Source: Neocallimastix lanati (nom. inval.) (lineage: Eukaryota > Neocallimastigomycota > Neocallimastigomycetes > Neocallimastigales > Neocallimastigaceae). From it: a DNA stretch of 30,000 nucleotides. Positions 22,149 to 30,000 of the stretch are shown piece by piece (position 1 is the first letter of the stretch; every line of letters begins with the position of its first letter). The translations under genes were made by a program, and so were the position numbers. Where the stretch lies: positions 425,001 to 455,000 of the forward strand of contig JACVTC010000017.1 in NCBI GenBank assembly GCA_016946835.1, written 5' to 3'. Below the pieces are notes generated by a model, which saw only the letters and a program-made list of their open reading frames with translations, was not told where the DNA came from and ran no database searches.

Positions 22149-25100
22149 ATGCTTGAAAAAGTATGGTTAAAAAAATAAATATATATAATTATTCTATTTT
22201 ATTATAATTTATTTTAATAAAGCAAAATAAAATTAAAAAAAAAAAAATAAATAAATTAAAACTTTTTATATATTATCTATAAATAAACATAATAATAATT
22301 AGAGAACTATATTTAATACTACCGTCGTTAATGACGCCGAATTTGAAGAATATAAAAACAGAGGTTTTATTACTGAAAAAGGATTTGTATTTGAAAAATT
22401 ACTTTTCAAAGTTTTATTCGTCATTTTCATTGTATTCTTTGGTGTCTCATTATTCTTGTAACTAACAATTTTTTTTTTATATTCATTAAATTTGAAATTA
22501 GATATATTTTTAAGATAAAAAATATTATATATTTTATATGAATTTTTATTTATTAATTTTTTTATAATTAAATAGATTCTTTAAATTACGTAAATCCTAT
22601 ATTATTCGTCAAAGAGGTTTCACTTTATCATTTATTGGTGGTATTGTAACTTTTATTAATGTTTTCATTAGTTTCGTAAGTATTTTTTAAAATCATTTTC
22701 TTTAAATTTATTAGTTTATTAGTACTATAAATAATTTATAATAAACTATTTATTATTTATATTAATAATAATAATCATAATAATTAATTTTATTAATAAA
22801 TATTAGTTACCTCAATTAATGAAAGTTCCATGTGCCTGTAATGTGAATTAATTTTTAAAATTATTATAATTTTTTTATTAATTTCCTTTTTCTTATTTTT
22901 TTTTCCTTCTTCTTCTTCTTCTTATTGAAATTTCAAAATTTTTTTTATATAAATATAAATATTCATTTATATATATAATAGTATCCGCTTATTCTGCCAA
23001 TTTCTTAAATGTTCTTGTTAACTTAATGTAAGTTTTATATAAATTTATTAAAGATAGAATATATAAAACGTATATGTAGTGTGGATATAAAGTACAATTA
23101 TTAATTATTATACTCTTTTTTTAAATAATATACTAGTTTCTTCTGTAGAAGTCTTCGTGTTATTTTGTTTTATCGTTATAACATTTTTAAAGGTAAGTTT
23201 TTTATTCATTCTATTTTAGATGATATTAAGTTTTTTTAAATAATTAAAAAATTATTATATTAAATATTATAATTGTTGTATTAAATAAAATAACAATATT
23301 TATTTATTTATCTCTCTCTCTCTCTATATATATATATATAATATTTTTTTTTCATATTTTTATTTTTTTTTTTATTTTTTTTTAGTAACTTCTGTTAAGA
23401 AAAGAAGAGTGGTGATAGGTCGTAAAGGAAAAGCAATTAAAGAACCAAATAATTATCTTGCTAAAATATCAAAGAAAATTTATCATATTATTGCTGCTGT
23501 GATCATCATTCCAGCTGTAATTATTAAATTAATTTTTTTTTATTTTTTTTTTATATATATATTCAAATTTCTTAGTATTATAATTCTGTTAATAATTTTT
23601 ATAAAAATTTTTTATAATTATTATAATATAATTTATATTATTAAAATAATAATAATAATAATAATTATAAAAATATTTTATTAATATATAATATATAATA
23701 TATTATGTAGTGTATCTCTTTAATTGCAACCATTATTTTACATATCACTATGAAAACTGATTCTTGTAGGTTAGTAAAATAAATAAATAAAAAAAAAAGA
23801 GTTAAAATTAAAAGGGTTATTTTAATATAATGAAATAATCATTAATAGAATAATTTAAATTTTTAGGAATTTAAATATTTATTTATTTATTTTTTTTTCT
23901 TATATATAATTATATATAATTATTATACAAAAATAATTAATAAAAATAATTAAATATATATATATATATGTATATAAATAGTTTTACTCAATTTGATGAT
24001 GCTATGTTAGATTTAAAACGTAATAAAGGTAGACGTTTATTCTTTATTGTTCAAGTTAGTGGTGGTATTTACATGCTCCTCAGTTTTATCATGACTATTT
24101 TACTTTCATTCGTAAAAGATACCAATGTCTTTGGTGTTAAGGTAAAATAATATATATATTGTTATATATTTAAATAAATACAAGCAAATATATAATATTA
24201 TATAATAATAATATATAAATATTTAAAAAAAACATATATATATAAATATATATAAATATATATTTATATTTATATTAATTACTTCGATTTATATATTTAA
24301 ATTAAACCTATTTATTAATTTAATTTTAAAACTTTTTTTTATTATTATTTTTATAATTAATTTTTTTTTTTTTTTTTTTATTTTATTTTATTTTTTTTTA
24401 AAAAAAAATAAAGTTTGAATGTCTTAGTACTTGTATTTTAATTTTACTCTCCAACATTATCAATATTATTCTTCAAGTAAACGCTAGTATTGATTATGAT
24501 GTTAATACCAATAATCATCGTAGAATGTATTTGGATCTTTTTGAAATTACTAAAGGTGGTAAAATGTTATTTTCCATCGTTTCCATTTATATGCTCTTTA
24601 CTTCAATTACCTTACCTCTTATTCACTACTACAAGGCTAAAAGAAATGCTAAAAGATATGCATCTGAAGTAAGTAGTAGTTTTTTTTTTAATTTTTTCAT
24701 TTATATATATATAATTATTTATTTATTTAATTATTTAAAATAATTATAAACTTTTTGTATTAATAATCTGAAAAAAATTTTTTTTAATTTATTTTATTAT
24801 CATCATCATTATCATAATAATAATAATAATAAATTAAACTATTTTTTTTCTAAAAAAAAAAAAAAATTTATATATATATTTAGGATTTAAATACCAAATC
24901 ATTCTTTAATAAGGTATTAAATAATCCATCCTTAGTTAATGAATTAAGAAATATTGCTATTAAGGAATTCTCTGCTGAAAATGTTTTATTCTGGGAAAAT
25001 TATCAAGTTTTACAAAAAATGAATTATCGTTACTATGTGGAATACAAGAAAGCAGAAGAAATGGGTGATCCTCGATTAATTGATCAATACGATTTTGAAG

Positions 25101-25637
25101 GTTATTATCAGGAACAAATTCAATCCTACACTACTAGTGCTATGGATAATTACAGTTATGATCAAAATGTTGCCGTTCCTGAAACTCTTTTACCTTACTA
25201 TAATAGATTCTATAAAACGTAAGAAGTTTTTATTAATTTTTATTATTATTACTACTACTACTACTACTACTAAAAATAATAATAATAATAATAATAATTA
25301 TAAATTCAATTTACTTTTTATTATTCTAATCTTTTTATATATATTATTTTTGAATTTAATTAATTAATTAATAAATTAATTAATAATAATAATAATAATA
25401 ATAAAATTATTAATTAATAAATTAATAATAAAAATAAATAGATTCATTGATGAAAATGGAAATGCTTCTGTAAATCTTTCTGAACTAACATATAAGCAAA
25501 TTCAAAGTGAAATTTCCCTTCCTACTGTTGGTATCTTTGATGTTGCTAAGGATGAAGTTGTCGATTTAATGTATAATTCTATCTATCCAATACTTTTAAG
25601 TAAGAATGAAAAGTATATTAAGAAAACGCTTTGTTAA
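22149..25637 (+). CDS. Gene C: seven-transmembrane receptor with C-terminal RGS domain (7TM-RGS)
   Basis: Exons: 22149-22160, 22303-22457, 22576-22675, 22807-22837, 22982-23027, 23137-23192, 23386-23516, 23711-23769, 23982-24141, 24414-24668, 24884-25218 and 25442-25637; 1536 nt, 511 aa, all introns GT-AG. The N-terminus (about 35 aa) has an NTT glycosylation site. TM1 lies near residues 36-57, followed by the loop KLRKSYIIRQRG. TM2 is near 70-92, and C98 and C196 are the likely disulfide pair. TM3 ends in RSLRVILFYRYNIFK. A basic loop (KKRR, GRKGK) follows, then TM4-TM7. The tail KAKRNAKR marks the cytosolic side. The RGS domain (336-511) has EFSAENVLFWENY (E367, N368), a long insert with QYDFEGYYQEQIQSY, FIDENGNASVNLS, and FDVAKDEVVDLMYNSIYPIL. 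It is the clearest member of the family and has the shortest spliced CDS of the three complete genes. Function by family: a membrane-bound regulator of heterotrimeric G proteins, possibly ligand-controlled. The gene cannot be named from the sequence. Confidence 0.9.
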
Positions 25638-27530
25638 AAATAATAATAATAATAATAATAAAATAATAATAGTGACTTTAAAAGTAATAAATAAATAAAT
25701 AAAAAAAAAAAAAATAAAAAATAAAAAAAATAAGAAAAAAGAAAAAAAGACCAAACTCACTAATAAAAAAAAAAAAAAAAAAAAAAGTATATTTATAAAA
25801 TAAAACATTTTATTTAAGTAATATTAATTAAATTTATTATATAATTGCTGTATTTAAAATTATTATTATATTCATATAATGTTTTTTTGTAGTTTTTGAA
25901 ATTTTTTTTATATATAGTTTTAGTTTTAAAAAAAATTTTTTTTTCAACAATAGAAAATATAAATAACGTTTATACTTTAGTTATTCTTTACTTTTTTTTT
26001 CTTTCTCTTTTTTGTATAAGATTTTTTTTTTTTATATATTATTATTATTTATATTTTTTTTTTTAAATCATTTCAATTTCTCATTTTATTTATTTTAGAA
26101 TTATTATTAATAAATTAATAATCAAATAAAAATGTAATATTTTTTTTTAAAAGTTTTTTATTTATTATTATTATTATTATTACTATTATTATTATTATTT
26201 CATTTATTTATTTTTATAATTCTCTAATAAATATAAATTAAAAAATTTTGTTTAACAAATAAATAAATTATTAAATAATATTGTTAAATAATTATATTAA
26301 TTTATAAAGAAATAGAAATATCAATTTTTAAAATTTCCTAATTTATTTATAAATAAACATAATAATAAAAAAAAAAAAAAAAAAAAAATTCAAATAAAAA
26401 TATGTTATATAATAGAATAAGAAGGTAGTGTTTTGAAAGAGTGAAATATTAATAAAGATAAAGTAAAATAAAATAAAATAAATAGTAAAATATAAGTATA
26501 TAAATGAGTAAAGTAGTAATAAAAATAAAATGAAATGAAATACTATTATATAATAAAATATTCAAGTTAACTTTATTAAAATTAAAAAATTAAAAAAATA
26601 AATTAAAAGATTAAATATATAAATATAATTCTTTTTTTTTTTTTTTTCTGTATATAAATATAATAATTCATTTATTTATCATAGTTAATACTTTTAAAAA
26701 AAAAGAAAAGAAAGAAAGAAATGTAAATGTTTTCATTATTTGAATATAACATGTTACTAAAAAAAAAAAAAATTCAAAACAAAATGCTTTAATCATTTTT
26801 TAAAAAAAAAATTAACATTTCAAAAAAAAAAGCAATTTTTTAAATATAAAAAATTTTAATTTTATTAATTATTATTATTTAATTATTTTTTTTTTAAAAA
26901 AATTAAAAAAAAAAAAAATGTATATTTTTAATTTATTTTGTGTTACATAATTCATGCTATTAACTCATTGTTTAATATAAATATGAATAAATAAATAAAT
27001 AATTAGATAAATAAATAAATAGAAATAAATAAATAGATAAATAATTTAAAATTATAAGAAAATTAAATGGATTATCAATTAAAATCTTTAAATTAAGATA
27101 AGTTTATTTTTCTATATTTATTACACATACATACATATATATATATTTAGAAAACTTTTTTTTTTTTTTTTTTTAATAATACCAAAAATACCAAAATATT
27201 AGCAGTTAATAATTATTAGTCAATTATGACTTTTTATAGTTCATTATAATAAATTACTCCATATTTATTTATTTATTTATTTATTTATTATTTATTTATT
27301 TATTATTTATTTATTTATTTATTTATTATTTATTTATTTATTCATTTATTATTTATTTATTATTTTTATGGATAATTCTTTTATTATAATTAATAAGCTT
27401 TTGATTAATGAATAGATTAAAAGGAAAAAAAAAAAAATATTACAAAATATATAAATATGATATATATGAACAAAACTTCGAATTAAATATTTATAATTTT
27501 TTTTTCTATTTTTTTTTTTTTTTTTTTTAT

Positions 27531-27599
27531 AACTATAATAATTATTTATGTTATTATTTTTTTTAACTATAATAATTATTTATGTTATTATTTTTTTTT
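27531..27599. repeat. Two 34-bp tandem copies
   Basis: The unit AACTATAATAATTATTTATG followed by TTATTA and a T run occurs at 27531 and 27565, identical apart from T-run length. Confidence 0.85.
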
Positions 27600-27832
27600 A
27601 ATTATTTATTATTTGTTGTAATAAAAAAAAAAAAAAAAGAGTAATTTATAAACTTTAAAAAATATTTATTATGAATATATTAAATAACTTTTTATTTTAA
27701 TATTCAAATTATTATTTAATTTCAATTATTACTATAATTATTTATAATATTTTACAATTCGCATTTTTAAGCAAAATAATAAAAATAACAATAATAGTTT
27801 AAAAATATTTATTTTCAACTTTCTATCTCTCA

Positions 27833-27842
27833 TTTCGCATTA
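27833..27842. promoter_or_regulatory. Candidate upstream element TTTCGCATTA (gene D)
   Basis: This is identical to the ten-base word upstream of gene C and lies 276 bp before the ATG of gene D. A related TTCGCATTTTT is at 27758. It was not found upstream of genes A or B. A transcription-factor site is possible, but simple descent from duplication of the C/D upstream region is equally likely. Confidence 0.3.
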
Positions 27843-28117
27843 TAACAATAACCAATAAAATAAAATTTAATAAAAAAAAAATATTATTTTTGAAAAATTG
27901 TATCTCCATGAAAATTTTATACATACTTTTAATACACTTTTTGTTTTTTCACTTAAGTAAAAAATAATAATTAACTTTTAAAAAATAAAAAAAAAAAAAA
28001 TTTAATTTATAAACCATCAAAAATAAACTACATACTATCCATAATATATACACTTATAAAATAAAACAAAAAACTAATTTAAGACAATAAAAAATCTTTT
28101 TTAAAAAAAAAAAAAAA

Positions 28118-28477
28118 ATGATTGAAAAGGTTTGTTAGAATAATATTTTTATTAATATAAATAAATAATATATAGTATTAATGTAATTTATTATTATAAT
28201 TATTATTATTATTTATTTATATATTTATTTCTAATTTTAATTATTAATTTTAATTTTTTAAAATGAATTAAAAAAAAATAAATTTTAAATTAAAAAATAA
28301 ATATATATATATATAAAGAGAAATTTATTTAATACTACACACGTTACTAAAGAAGAATATAAAGAATATTTACATAGGGGCTTCATTAGCGAAAATGATT
28401 TTCTGTTTGAAAAAATACTTTACCAAATCTTATTTATTCTTTTTATTATCTTTGCTTTAGTTTCTTTAATATTGTAA

Positions 28478-28525
<48 letters not shown>

Positions 28526-28817
28526 AATAAATAAAAAAATAAAAAACTATATATTTGAATTTCTTTTTTTTTTTTTTGTTTTTACAAAAAAAAAAAGTAT
28601 TTTAAATAATTAAATTTTATATATATATATATATATATTATTTTTATTATTATTAATATTATTATTATTATTCATAATAGATTTTTCAAGTTACGAAAGT
28701 CATACATAATTCGTCAAAGAGGTTTCACTATATCATTTATTGGAGGTATCGTTAATTTTATCAGTGTCATAATAGAGTTTGTAAGTAAAAAAAAAAAAAT
28801 TTTTTTTATAAAATAAC

Positions 28818-28867
<50 letters not shown>

Positions 28868-30000
28868 ATATATATTTATGTAAATGAAATTTATATAAAA
28901 TATTATGAAAATAAAAAGTATTAATTCGAATTTTTTTTAAAACCTTTTTTTTTTTTAAATTTTTTTAATGTAGTTACCCCAACTAATGAAAGTACCATGT
29001 GCATGTAAGGATATATTGTATTATTCTATAATTTCTTATTTCTTATAATAATGAAAATTTAATATTTTAATTTTCCTTCCTTTTTTTTTTTTTTTTATTT
29101 TTTATTTTAATAACAATTTATAATAATTTCAAATAGTATCTATATATTCAACTAATTTATTAAATGTGGTAGTTAATTTAATGTAAGTTTATATATATAA
29201 ATATATATAAATATATATAAATTTCAAATTTTTATTAACATTTTTTTTATTTTATTTTATTTTTATCCTTTATTTTTACTTTTTTTTTTCTAATATTATA
29301 TTAATATTTTTATTATTAAATAAATATATTCAAACTTTAATTAATTATTAATTATTATTTTTAGTTTCTTCTGTAGAAGTCTTCGTATTGTATTATTCTA
29401 TCACTATAACTTTTTTAAAAGTAAATTAATTTATTTATTATATATAATATATAATATATATGTATATTATTAATTAAAATATAATAATATTTTTTTTTTT
29501 CTCTTTATTTTGTTATTATTAAAAGTTTATAGAGTAAAAGATTTAAATAAACTTAATCCTCTTAAAGAAGAGGAAGGAATTATAAAAGTAAAAGAGCCAA
29601 ATAATTATTTTAATAAAATTTTAAAAAAAATTAATATTATCGTAGTGATGGTTATTGTTATTCCAACTGTAAGTTTTTATTTTTATTTTTATTTTGTATT
29701 ATATTTTTATTATTTATTTATTTATTTACTAATTAATAATGATTAATGGATAAATAACTATAATATTAATATTAATAATAATTATAAAATTTTATAAATA
29801 TTTTATTATATCAAATATATCAATCTAATTTAAAAAAAAAAATTTTTTTTTTTTTTTTGTATTTATTGTATATTTTATATTTTTTTAAAAAAAAAAAAAA
29901 AATTTATATTAAATTTAATTTATAATTTAAAATAAATATTTTAATATAAACAATTTTAAATTGAACAAATTAAAATTTTTATTATTTCTTTTATTAAACA
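28118..30000 (+). CDS. Gene D: 7TM-RGS receptor, 5' part only (runs off the window)
   Basis: Exons seen: 28118-28129, 28319-28473, 28681-28780, 28974-29004, 29137-29182, 29365-29420 and 29526-29668, giving 543 nt, 181 aa. The first six exon lengths (12, 155, 100, 31, 46, 56) equal those of B and C. The start is ATG in a poly(A) context (MIEK). An N-terminal NTT site, TM1, the loop KLRKSYIIRQRG, TM2, VPCA, TM3 ending RSLRIVLFYHYNFFK, a longer basic and acidic loop with NPLKEEEG, and the first half of TM4 are present. The motif KEPNNYF is shared with gene C (KEPNNYL). Exon 7 is the longest of the four. From 29669 the sequence is intron 7, more than 330 nt, with no acceptor and hydrophobic exon before the edge. 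Exons 8-12, including the RGS domain, are expected to the right; their presence is inferred, so a truncated gene cannot be excluded. Confidence 0.8.

Larger units (their letters stand above)
25638..28117. other. Intergenic spacer between genes C and D
   Basis: This 2.5-kb spacer is the shortest in the array. It contains A/T homopolymers, (ATTT)n at about 27263-27365, (TAAA)n at 26985-27040 and a 34-bp tandem duplication. The minus-strand frame 25596-25808 is F/L low complexity overlapping the end of gene C and is not a gene. Shared TTTCGCATTA motifs lie at 27758 and 27833. No other gene was seen. Confidence 0.7.

Noticed and set aside
23137-23192. Reading exon 6 of gene C as SVEVFVLFCFIVITF, a tempting membrane helix
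   Set aside because: That frame breaks at the junction with exon 7 (immediate TAA) and does not follow the phase left by exon 5. The in-frame reading, FFCRSLRVILFYRYNIFK, is conserved in all four genes.

Overview
The window is extremely A+T-rich. It has long poly(A)/poly(T) runs and many AAT, AAAT and TTATTTA microsatellites. Short introns almost entirely of A and T begin with GT and end mostly in AAATAG, AAAAG or TTTAG. This is the signature of a Dictyostelium-type social amoeba nuclear chromosome; the species cannot be fixed from the sequence alone. No bacterial-style operons and no tRNA or rRNA genes were recognised.

Main content: four head-to-tail, plus-strand paralogous genes that I could assemble exon by exon. 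They are gene A (5550-9509, 514 aa), gene B (14680-18711, 512 aa), gene C (22149-25637, 511 aa) and gene D (28118 to beyond the right edge; first seven exons). Each complete gene has 12 exons with the same intron phases, and most exon lengths are identical among paralogs (12, 155, 100, 31, 46, 56, variable, 59, 160, 255, 335, about 200 nt). The protein has seven predicted membrane segments with a Cys before TM3 and a Cys in the second extracellular loop, followed by a cytosolic C-terminal RGS domain split over exons 11 and 12. This is a 7TM-RGS receptor layout, the architecture known from plant AtRGS1. The RGS domain carries a paralog-conserved insert of about 45 residues and lacks some residues that contact G-alpha in canonical RGS proteins. 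A likely relic of a fifth copy, its last RGS exon only, lies at 2863-2961.

Left end (1-1949): a segment of clearly different composition, with few homopolymers and more G+C. It ends in a 241-bp long terminal repeat with TGTTAGAA/TTCTAATA ends preceded by a polypurine tract. It is probably the decayed 3' part of an LTR retrotransposon. Within it is a series of hairpins with the constant loop GCGTGAAA on stems that change in a compensatory way.

Spacers: 1950-5549, 9510-14679, 18712-22148 and 25638-28117 hold simple repeats, local tandem duplications and a few patches of more complex sequence, but no gene I can support. The four genes probably arose by serial tandem duplication. The spacers have grown through microsatellite and short-block duplication. 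Nothing in the sequence identifies ligands or expression.
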